Of a stretch of DNA of 64,000 nucleotides, positions 49,280 through 61,100 are shown piece by piece. Position 1 is the first letter of the stretch; every line of letters starts with the position of its first letter. A program made the translations under genes and the position numbers. Origin of the DNA: Arenicola marina (lineage: Eukaryota > Annelida > Polychaeta > Arenicolidae); the NCBI GenBank assembly GCA_964019135.1, contig OZ025249.1:33803759-33867758 (forward strand), written 5' to 3'. The notes beneath the pieces are model-generated. The model searched no databases. It was not told where the DNA came from and saw only the letters and a list, made by a program, of their open reading frames with translations.

Positions 49280-49952
49280 GTGAGTGGCATGTTTGTATCG
49301 CCCTTCACGCTTTAAATGGAGGCCACGCCGCCTGTTTTATTGAGGGTTCCATATTTCTACAGACGTTTTTAAGAGGCCGGGGAGAGGATGGATGGTGCGT
49401 CCGAAGCACGCACGGCGGCGCTGTACTCGTGTTTCTGGCGCCTGGCTGGTTCCCTGTCTCGCCCGGAACACTTGTCGCACGGCGCCAGCCAGCAAGCCTC
49501 AGTCGACTGTAGACGGTCGGAATGATATCACGGCAGTCGATTTATAAAGTGTGTGTGCCGAACTGATGAAGGCGCTAGCTGACTGTGCACCCGTCCGTTT
49601 GTTTGGGTTAGGGGCGGTAGGTTTGATTCCAATTGGTTATGTGAAAAAAAAAATCTTTATTCCTTGTTTTTTTTTATTACACAAAAATTAAACCTTTTAG
49701 ATTTGGGGGATTTAAAATACTTTCTTCTTGCCCCATAATTGGTAAAAACAAGAGGCAAATTAGGCATCGAGTGTTGGCCCGGACAAACGGGATTGAAGAT
49801 GAATTTATGTACAAACAATGAAATGCGAACAATGAACTTAGATTTCGGTGATTTTCGTCAACATTTCCAAGCGGTGTGGGGAGCTCCATCTCGCCACCCG
49901 TGGTCCAACACATAGCCAATGCAGGTATGACGTCATATGGCAAAGAATAACA

Positions 49953-50165
49953 GGGGCGGAGCCAGGAATTAGAGAAAGGGAAGGGGAAGGGGGGGTCCAC
50001 TGAAACTTGCAACCGGGGGGGGAGGGAGGGCTCTGAACAAAATTGCGACCGGGGGAGTCCCCTCGAATCTTAGTGGGCGGGCGAGCGCGTGGGTCCACGA
50101 CGCCTCAAATGGCGTTCTTCCTAAAAAAAAGGGGAGGGGGTGGGGGTGGGGGGGGGGGTCCAGGC
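49953..50165. repeat. G-rich patch beginning with an M2-like MITE end
   Basis: It starts caggggcggagccagg, like the left end of the 45494 MITE, then shows G-runs and ttgcaaccggggg / ttgcgaccgggggag motifs. A matching right end was not found, so this is a fragment or decayed copy. Confidence 0.4.
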
Positions 50166-50406
50166 CATTTTGACGACAGCAGTTCATCAATATATATCAA
50201 CATATATACCGTTATCATGAGAGTAATGCCACATTATGCCATGTATGCAGATATAGGCGTATCTGACTCCAGTTCTGCTAAAAAAAAATTCCGTGATAGG
50301 CTAGTGACATTGCTAATGGTGTGCAATAAGAGCGCACGAGCAGTGACGTCACAGCAGGCTAGCAATCATAACATGACACCATACGGCTCGCAACATTTAA
50401 CATCGA

Positions 50407-51026
50407 CGTCAACGTCACTCGTCGATGTCACCGACGTCACTCGTCGATGTCACCAACGTCACGCATCGATGTCACCGACGTCACTCGTCGATGTCACCAA
50501 CGTCACTCGTCGATGTCACCAACGTCACTCGTCGATGTCACCAACGTCACTCGTCGATGTCAACAACGTCACTCGTCGATGTCACCAATGTCAATGGTCG
50601 TTGTCACCGACGTCACGTGTCGATGTCATCGACGTCACGCGTCGATGTCACCAACGTCACTCGTCGATGTCACCAATGTCAATGGTCGATGTCACCGACG
50701 TCCCGCGTCGATGTCACGTGTCGATGCCACGCGTCGATGTCACCGACGTCACGCGTCGATGTCACCATCGTCACTCGTCGATGTCACCGACGTCACGCGT
50801 CGATGTCACCATCGTCACTCGTCGATGTTGCCGACGTCCCGCGTCGATGTTACGTGTCAATGCCACGCGTCGATGTCACCGACGTCACGCGTCGATGTCA
50901 CCATCGTCACTCGTCGATGTCACCAATGTCAATGGTCGATGTCACCGACGTCACGCGTCGATGTTGCCGACGTCCCGCGTCGATGTTACGTGTCAATGCC
51001 ACGCGTCGATGTCACCAACATCGTCG
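50407..51026. repeat. 22-bp minisatellite, open in all three plus frames
   Basis: About 28 copies of gtcactcgtcgatgtcaccaa+c with variants (caccgacgtcacgcgtcgat, caccatcgtcac, caatgtcaatggtcgat). 22 is not a multiple of three, so every frame reads the same ~22-residue pattern; frames of 209 to 334 codons result without being genes. Many units hold GACGTCAC, a CRE-like half-palindrome. The array resumes for 14 bases after the SINE. Confidence 0.92.
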
Positions 51027-51216
51027 GGGGGGGCCTCCCTGGTGTAGTGGTTAGCGCACTAGACCGCAGATCAATAGGTCCTGGGTTCGAATCCGGGCTC
51101 GGGCACCTAATCTGGGGCATGTTTCATTCCTTCATCCTTCATCGTCTCGGGAGGTTCCTTGGCCCAATTTAGCCTGTATGTGCACAAAAGTGGCCTAAAA
51201 CACCAACATTCCATTC
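51027..51216 (+). mobile_element. tRNA-derived SINE (family A), inserted in the 22-bp array
   Basis: 190 bp. Box A TGGTGTAGTGGTTAGCGC at 51040 onward, box B GGTTCGAATCC at ~51084, body with gcatgtttcattccttcatc, end acattccattc. An exact 14-bp target-site duplication caccaacatcgtcg lies at 51013-51026 and 51217-51230. Almost identical to the copy at 11929-12116. Confidence 0.94.
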
Positions 51217-51230
51217 CACCAACATCGTCG

Positions 51231-52186
51231 ACGCCGCGAACGTGGCTCGTGGAGTGTTGTTAGTCGGGGATCGTGGTGACAGTCTGTCTGTGTGTCGGCC
51301 AATGGGGTCTCCGTGGGGTCCTCCCTGACGGCGAGAGACCCCGCAACCACTAAGGATCTGGTCGGTGGGGGGTCGGCGGCACCCCTGCCGACCCCAGGCC
51401 TGGCTGACTCGTGGGTCGGTGGATGACCCTCGATGGAGTGGGTGTTTACCGTGCGTGTCCAATCGGGAGTCGCGGCGACCACAAAGACAGTGAGCAAACC
51501 ACGGGATCCACCCACCGTAACCGCAGACCGCGGGGGGTTTAGGACGGGGTTGAGTGAGGGGCGGGGGTGGGTGGGGGTCCTCACTCACCGGTCCGTTTCC
51601 CGGGGCAGCGGGGCACGCGCCCGAGGCCGCCACCGTGGGCCGCCATGGTGAGGGGCCTCGCGCCACGCGCCGCGCCGCTGCCTGTCCGTCCGTCCCATCC
51701 ACAGGTCTCAAGTCTCATCACACGCCTATATACATATATATACCTATGTATCAGCTCCCTCCCTCTCCCCACGCCACCCTGGGACCCCCCATCCACTCAC
51801 TTCTCTTTGTAGACATCCGCGCCACGCAAGTCGACAGCCGAAGGCTATTCAGGTTTTCGTTTCTAGCCCGCCCTTTTTTTTGTCCAGATTGTTCATGGTT
51901 CTTGAAATCTAGAAAAAAGAGGGGTAAAGGGTAGTAAATTGTAACCAAATAAAAGAACAAAAACGGTAAAGAAAAACGTCAAAACCAGATCACGGAGCGA
52001 GAATCTCTAAATGCCGCCTTCTGAAAATGAAAAGCAAGCAGACGTCAAAATTCTGCATCTTGGGGAACGAATTATTTGTGTTCAAATTGATGAACGAATG
52101 AATTTATAATTTAAAACTAAAATTGTAGCGGTGTTTTGGAAAGAACAGTTTTCTTGTGCTGGACTAATACATCCGTCACCATTGGC
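51231..52186. other. GC-rich to AT-rich interval between minisatellite and satellite
   Basis: 51231-51710 is GC-rich with several open frames but no recognisable protein; 51900-52186 is AT-rich. A coding exon cannot be excluded, but none is supported. Confidence 0.35.
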
Positions 52187-55100
52187 TAAATGGCTATGGC
52201 ATGAACATATATCCCACCTAGACTCGTGGTGGGTGGCTATAGACCTACATCCCACCTGGATGGGTGGCTATAGACGTACATCCCACTTGGATGGGTGGCT
52301 ATGGACGTACATCCCACCTAGATCCTGGGTGGCGAGGATCTATTTTTAAAAACAACTAAGGGTGAATTGATGTACAGAGCACATACAAATTGGCTCAACT
52401 GCCTAGAAGAAAATGACCGACTTGACACATATAGAAAGTATAAAAGAACCTTGACAACAGAACCGTATATATTTGCTATAAAGGAAAGCTATCTTCGAAA
52501 AATCCTGGCCCAATTTCGATGTTCCACACACCCACTAAACATAGAGAAAGGCAGACATTTAGGAATCCCATGGGAGGAAAGACTGTGTATGTATTGTAAA
52601 AATAATGGTGAGCCTACAGTGCACAATAAACTCATTATTATTATTATTATTATTATTATATCCCACCTAGACCCTGGGTGGGTGGCTATAGACGTACATC
52701 CCACCTAGACCGTGGGTGGGTTGTTATAGACGTACATTCCACCTAGACCCTGGGTGGGTGGCTATAGACGTACATCCCACCTAGACCCTGGATGGGTGGC
52801 TATAGACGTATATCCCACCTAGACCCTGGGTGGGTGGCTATAGACGTACATTCCACCTAGACCCTGGGTGGGTGGCTATAGACGTACATCCCACCTAGAC
52901 CCTGGATGGGTGGCTATAGACGTACATCCCACCTAGACCCTGGATGGGTGGCTATAGATGTACATCCCACCTAGACTCGTGGTGGGAGGCTATAGACGTA
53001 CATTCCACCTAGACCCTGGATGGGTGGCTATAGACGTACATCCCATCTAGACCCTGGATGGGTGGCTATAGACGTACATCCCACCTAGACCCTGGATGGG
53101 TGGCTATAGACGTACATTTCACCTAGACCCTGGGTGGGTGGCTATAGACGTACATCCCACCTAGACCCTGGGTGGGTGGCTATAGACGTACATCCCACCT
53201 AGACCCTGGATGGGTGGCTATAAACGTACATCCCACCTAGATCCTGGGTGGGTGGTCATAGACGTACATCCCACCTAGACCCTGGATGGGTGGCTACAGA
53301 CGTACATCCCACCTAGACACTGGATGGGTGGCTTTAGACGTACATCCCACCTAGACCCTGGATGGGTGGCTATAGACGTACATCCCACCTAGACCCTGGA
53401 TGGGTGGCTATAGACGTACATTTCACCTAGACCCTGGGTGGGTGGCTATAGACGTACATCCCACCTAGACCCTGGGTGGGTGGCTATAGACGTACATCCC
53501 ACCTAGACCCTGGATGGGTGGCTATAGACGTACATCCCACCTAGATCCTGGGTGGGTGGTCATAGACGTACATCCCACCTAGACCCTGGATGGGTGGCTA
53601 CAGACGTACATCCCACCTAGACACTGGATGGGTGGCTTTAGACGTACATCCCACCTAGACCCTGGATGGGTGGCTATAGACGTACATCCCACCTAGACCC
53701 TGGGTGGGTGGCTGTAGACGTACATCCCACCTAGACCCTGGATGGGTGGCTATAGACGTACATCCCACCTAGACTCTGGATGGGTGGCTATAGACGTACA
53801 TCCCACCTAGACCCTGGATGGGTGGCTATAGACGTACATCCCACCTAGACCCTGGGTGGGTGGCTATAGACGTACATTCCACCTAGACCCTGGATGGGTG
53901 GCTATAGACGTACATCTCACCTAGACCCTGGATGGGTGGCTATAGACGTACATCCCATCTAGACCCTGGATGGGTGGCTATAGACGTACATCCCACCTAG
54001 ACCCTGGATGGGTGGCTATAGACGTACATTTCACCTAGACCCTGGGTGGGTGGCTATAGACGTACATCCCACCTAGATCCTGGGTGGGTGGTCATAGACG
54101 TACATCCCACCTAGACACTGGGTGGGTGGCTATAGACGTACATCCCACCTAGACACTGGATGGGTGGCTTTAGACGTACATCCCACCTAGACCCTGGGTG
54201 GGTGGCTATAGACGTACATCCCACCTAGACACTGGATGGGTGGCTTTAGACGTACATCCCACCTAGACCCTGGATGGGTGGCTGTAGACGTACATCCCAC
54301 CTAGACCCTGGGTGGGTGGCTGTAGATGTACATCCCACCTAGACCCTGGGTGGGTGGCTATAGACGTACATCCCACCTAGACCCTGGATGGGTGGCTATA
54401 GACGTACATCCCACCTAGACCCTGGATGGGTGGCTATAGACGTACATCCCACCTAGACTCGTGGTGGGTGGCTATAGACGTACATTCCACCTAGACCCTG
54501 GATGGGTGGCTATAGACGTACATCCCATCTAGACCCTGGATGGGTGGCTATAGACGTACATCCCACCTAGACCCTGGATGGGTGGCTATAGACGTACATT
54601 TCACCTAGACCCTGGGTGGGTGGCTATAGACGTACATCCCACCTAGACCCTGGGTGGGTGGCTATAGACGTACATCCCACCTAGACCCTGGATGGGTGGC
54701 TATAGACGTACATCCCACCTAGATCCTGGGTGGGTGGTCATAGACGTACATCCCACCTAGACACTGGGTGGGTGGCTATAGACGTACATCCCACCTAGAC
54801 ACTGGATGGGTGGCTTTAGACGTACATCCCACCTAGACCCTGGGTGGGTGGCTATAGACGTACATCCCACCTAGACACTGGATGGGTGGCTTTAGACGTA
54901 CATCCCACCTAGACCCTGGATGGGTGGCTATAGACGTACATCCCACCTAGACCCTGGGTGGGTGGCTGTAGATGTACATCCCACCTAGACCCTGGATGGG
55001 TGGCTATAGACGTACATCCCACCTAGACCCTGGATGGGTGGCTATAGACGTACATCCCACCTAGACCCTGGATGGGTGGCTATAGACGTACATCCCACCT

Positions 55101-58100
55101 AGACCCTGGGTGGGTGGCTATAGACGTACATTCCACCTAGACCCTGGATGGGTGGCTATAGACGTACATCTCACCTAGACCCTGGATGGGTGGCTATAGA
55201 CGTACATCCCATTTAGACCCTGGATGGGTGGCTATAGACGTACATCCCACCTACACCCTGGATGGGTGGCTATAGACGTACATTTCACCTAGACCCTGGG
55301 TGGGTGGCTATAGACGTACATCCCACCTAGATCCTGGGTGGGTGGTCATAGACGTACATCCCACCTAGACACTGGGTGGGTGGCTATAGACGTACATCCC
55401 ACCTAGACACTGGATGGGTGGCTTTAGACGTACATCCCACCTAGACACTGGATGGGTGGCTTTATTCGTACATCCCACCTAGACCCTGGGTGGGTGGCTA
55501 TAGACGTACATCCCACCTAGACACTGGATGGGTGGCTTTAGACGTACATCCCACCTAGACCCTGGATGGGTGGCTATAGACGTACATCCCACCTAGACCC
55601 TGGGTGGGTGGCTGTAGACGTACATCCCACCTAGACCCTGGATGGGTGGCTATAGACGTACATCCCACCTAGACCCTGGATGGGTGGCTATAGACGTACA
55701 TCCCACCTAGACCCTGGATGGGTGGCTATAGACGTACATCCCACCTAGACCCTGGGTGGGTGGCTATAGACGTACATTCCACCTAGACCCTGGATGGGTG
55801 GCTATAGACGTACATCTCACCTAGACCCTGGATGGGTGGCTATAGACGTACATCCCATCTAGACCCTGGATGGGTGGCTATAGACGTACATCCCACCTGA
55901 GACCTTGGATGGGTGGCTATAGACGTACATTTCACCTAGACCCTGGGTGGGTGGCTATAGACGTACATCCCACCTAGATCCTGGGTGGGTGGTCATAGAC
56001 GTACATCCCACCTAGACACTGGGTGGGTGGCTATAGACGTACATCCCACCTAGACACTGGATGGGTGGCTTTAGACGTACATCCCACCTAGACACTGGAT
56101 GGGTGGCTTTAGACGTACATCCCACCTAGACCCTGGGTGGGTGGCTATAGACGTACATCCCACCTAGACACTGGATGGGTGGCTTTAGACGTACATCCCA
56201 CCTAGACCCTGGATAGGTGGCTATAGACGTACATCCCACCTAGACCCTGGGTGGGTGGCTGTAGACGTACATCCCACCTAGACCCTGGATGGGTGGCTAT
56301 AGACGTACATCCCACCTAGACCCTGGATGGGTGGCTATAGACGTACATCCCACCTAGACCCTGGATGGGTGGCTATAGACGTACATCCCACCTAGACCCT
56401 GGGTGGGTGGCTATAGACGTACATTCCACCTAGACCCTGGATGGGTGGCTATAGACGTACATCTCACCTAGACCCTGGATGGGTGGCTATAGACGTACAT
56501 CTCACCTAGACCCTGGATGGGTGGCTATAGACGTACATCCCATCTAGACCCTGGATGGGTGGCTATAGACGTACATCCCACCTAGACCCTGGATGGGTGG
56601 CTATAGACGTACATTTCACCTAGACCCTGGGTGGGTGGCTATAGACGTACATCCCACCTAGACCCTGGGTGGGTGGCTATAGACGTACATCCCACCTAGA
56701 CCCTGGATGGGTGGCTATAGACGTACATCCCACCTAGATCCTGGGTGGGTGGTCATAGACGTACATCCCACCTAGACACTGGGTGGGGGGCTATAGACGT
56801 ACATCCCACCTAGACACTGGATGGGTGGCTTTAGACGTACATCCCACCTAGACACTGGATGGGTGGCTTTAGACGTACATCCCACCTAGACCCTGGGTGG
56901 GTGGCTATAGACGTACATCCCACCTAGACACTGGATGGGTGGCTTTAGACGTACATCCCACCTAGACCCTGGATGGGTGGCTATAGACGTACATCCCACC
57001 TAGACCCTGGGTGGGTGGCTGTAGACGTACATCCCACCTAGACCCTGGATGGGTGGCTATAGACGTACATCCCACCTAGACCCTGGATGGGTGGCTATAG
57101 ACGTACATCCCACCTAGACCCTGGATGGGTGGCTATAGACGTACATCCCACCTAGACCCTGGGTGGGTGGCTATAGACGTACATTCCACCTAGACCCTGG
57201 ATGGGTGGCTATAGACGTACATCCCATCTAGACCCTGGATGGGTGGCTATAGACGTACATCCCACCTAGACCCTGGATGGGTGGCTATAGACGTACATCT
57301 CACCTAGACCCTGGATGGGTGGCTATAGACGTACATCCCATCTAGACCCTGGATGGGTGGCTATAGACGTACATCCCACCTAGACCCTGGATGGGTGGCT
57401 ATAGACGTACATTTCACCTAGACCCTGGGTGGGTGGCTATAGACGTACATCCCACCTAGATCCTGGGTGGGTGGTCATAGACGTACATCCCACCTAGACA
57501 CTGGGTGGGTGGCTATAGACGTACATCCCACCTAGACACTGGATGGGTGGCTTTAGACGTACATCCCACCTAGACACTGGATGGGTGGCTTTAGACGTAC
57601 ATCCCACCTAGACCCTGGGTGGGTGGCTATAGACGTACATCCCACCTAGACACTGGATGGGTGGCTTTAGACGTACATCCCACCTAGACCCTGGATAGGT
57701 GGCTATAGACGTACATCCCACCTAGACCCTGGGTGGGTGGCTGTAGACGTACATCCCACCTAGACCCTGGATGGGTGGCTATAGACGTACATCCCACCTA
57801 GACCCTGGATGGGTGGCTATAGACGTACATCCCACCTAGACCCTGGATGGGTGGCTATAGACGTACATCCCACCTAGACCCTGGGTGGGTGGCTATAGAC
57901 GTACATTCCACCTAGACCCTGGATGGGTGGCTATAGACGTACATCTCACCTAGACCCTGGATGGGTGGCTATAGACGTACATCCCATCTAGACCCTGGAT
58001 GGGTGGCTATAGACGTACATCCCACCTAGACCCTGGATGGGTGGCTATAGACGTACATTTCACCTAGACCCTGGGTGGGTGGCTATAGACGTACATCCCA

Positions 58101-61100
58101 CCTAGACCCTGGGTGGGTGGCTATAGACGTACATCCCACCTAGACCCTGGATGGGTGGCTATAGACGTACATCCCACCTAGATCCTGGGTGGGTGGTCAT
58201 AGACGTACATCCCACCTAGACACTGGGTGGGGGGCTATAGACGTACATCCCACCTAGACACTGGATAGGTGGCTTTAGACGTACATCCCACCTAGACACT
58301 GGATGGGTGGCTTTAGACGTACATCCCACCTAGACCCTGGGTGGGTGGCTATAGACGTACATCCCACCTAGACACTGGATGGGTGGCTTTAGACGTACAT
58401 CCCACCTAGACCCTGGATGGGTGGCTATAGACGTACATCCCACCTAGACCCTGGGTGGGTGGCTGTAGACGTACATCCCACCTAGACCCTGGATGGGTGG
58501 CTATAGACGTACATCCCACCTAGACCCTGGATGGGTGGCTATAGACGTACATCCCACCTAGACCCTGGATGGGTGGCTATAGACGTACATCCCACCTAGA
58601 CCCTGGGTGGGTGGCTATAGACGTACATTCCACCTAGACCCTGGATGGGTGGCTATAGACGTACATCTCACCTAGACCCTGGATGGGTGGCTATAGACGT
58701 ACATCCCATCTAGACCCTGGATGGGTGGCTATAGACGTACATCCCACCTAGACCCTGGATGGGTGGCTATAGACGTACATTTCACTTAGACCCTGGGTGG
58801 GTGGCTATAGACGTACATCCCACCTAGATCCTGGGTGGGTGGTCATAGACGTACATCCCACCTAGACACTGGGTGGGTGGCTATAGACGTACATCCCACC
58901 TAGACACTGGATGGGTGGCTTTAGACGTACATCCCACCTAGACACTGGATGGGTGGCTTTAGACGTACATCCCACCTAGACCCTGGGTGGGTGGCTATAG
59001 ACGTACATCCCACCTAGACACTGGATGGGTGGCTTTAGACGTACATCCCACCTAGACCCTGGATAGGTGGCTATAGACGTACATCCCACCTAGACCCTGG
59101 GTGGGTGGCTGTAGACGTACATCCCACCTAGACCCTGGATGGGTGGCTATAGACGTACATCCCACCTAGACCCTGGATGGGTGGCTATAGACGTACATCC
59201 CACCTAGACCCTGGATGGGTGGCTATAGACGTACATCCCACCTAGACCCTGGGTGGGTGGCTATAGACGTACATTCCACCTAGACCCTGGATGGGTGGCT
59301 ATAGACGTACATCTCACCTAGACCCTGGATGGGTGGCTATAGACGTACATCCCATCTAGACCCTGGATGGGTGGCTATAGACGTACATCCCACCTAGACC
59401 CTGGATGGGTGGCTATAGACGTACATTTCACCTAGACCCTGGGTGGGTGGCTATAGACGTACATCCCACCTAGACCCTGGGTGGGTGGCTATAGACGTAC
59501 ATCCCACCTAGACCCTGGATGGGTGGCTATAGACGTACATCCCACCTAGATCCTGGGTGGGTGGTCATAGACGTACATCCCACCTAGACACTGGGTGGGG
59601 GGCTATAGACGTACATCCCACCTAGACACTGGATGGGTGGCTTTAGACGTACATCCCATCTAGACCCTGGGTGGGTGGCTATAGACGTACATCCCACCTA
59701 GACACTGGATGGGTGGCTTTAGACGTACATCCCACCTAGACCCTGGATGGGTGGCTGTAGACGTACATCCCACCTAGACCCTGGGTGGGTGGCTGTAGAC
59801 GTACATCCCACCTAGACCCTGGGTGGGTGGCTATAGACGTACATCCCACCTAGACCCTGGATGGGTGGCTGTAGACGTACATCCCACCTAGACCCTGGAT
59901 GGGTGGCTATAGACGTACATCCCACCTAGACACTGGATGGGTGGCTATAGACGTACATCCCACCTAGACCGTGGGTGGGTTGTTATAGACGTACATCCCA
60001 CCTAGACGCTGGGTGGGTGGCTATAGACGTACATCCGACCTAGACCCTGGGTGGGTGCTTATAGACGTACATCCCACCTAGACCGTGGGTGGGTGGCTAT
60101 AGACGTACATCCCACCTAGACCCTGGATGGGTGGCTATAGACGTACATTCCACCTAGACCGTGGGTGGGTGGCTATAGACGTACATCCCACCTAGACCCT
60201 GGATGGGTGGCTATAGACGTTCATCCCACCTAGACCCTGGGTGGGTGGCCATAGACGTACATCCGACCTAGACCCTGGTTGGGTGGTTATAGACGTACAT
60301 CCCACCTAGACCGTGGGTGGGTGGCTATAGACGTACATCCCACCTAGACGCTGGGTGGGTGGCTATAGTCGTACATCCCACCTAGATCCTGGGTGGGTGG
60401 TCATAGACGTACATCCCACCTAGACACTGGGTGGGTGGCTATAGACGTACATCCCACCTAGACACTGGATGGGTGGCTTTAGACGTACATCCCACCTAGA
60501 CCCTGGATGGGTGGCTATAGACGTACATCCCACCTAGACACTGGATGGGTGGCTATAGACGTACATCCCACCTAGACCCTGGATGGGTGGCTATAGACGT
60601 ACATCCCACCTAGACCCTGGATGGGTGGCTATAGACGTACATCCCACCTATACCCTGGATGGGTGGCTATAGACGTACATCCGACCTAGTCCCTGGGTGG
60701 GTGGTTATAGACGTACATCCCACCTAGACCCTGGATGGGTGGCTATAGACGTACATCCCACCTGGGTGGGTGGCTATAGACGTACATCCCACCTAGACGC
60801 TGGGTGGGTGGCTATAGACGTACATCCCACCTAGATCCTGGGTGGGTGGTCATAGACGTACATCCCACCTAGACACTGGGTGGGTGGCTATAGACGTACA
60901 TCCCACCTAGACACTGGATGGGTGGCTTTAGACGTACATCCCACCTAGACCCTGGATGGGTGGCTATAGACGTATATCGCCCCTAGACCCAAGGGTGGGT
61001 GGCTATAGACGTACATCCCACCTAGACACTGGGTAGGTGGCTATAGACGTACATCCCACCTAGACCGTGGGTGGGTTTTTATAGACGTACATCCCACCTA

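Noticed and set aside
51038-51110. tRNA gene
   Set aside because: Boxes A and B are present, but the anticodon arm and acceptor stem do not close and a non-tRNA body with target-site duplication follows: it is a SINE head.
50043-51172. Three long overlapping plus-strand open frames (up to 334 codons)
   Set aside because: They are the same 22-bp minisatellite read in three frames; repetitive VTNVTRRCHQRH-type product, no independent coding evidence.
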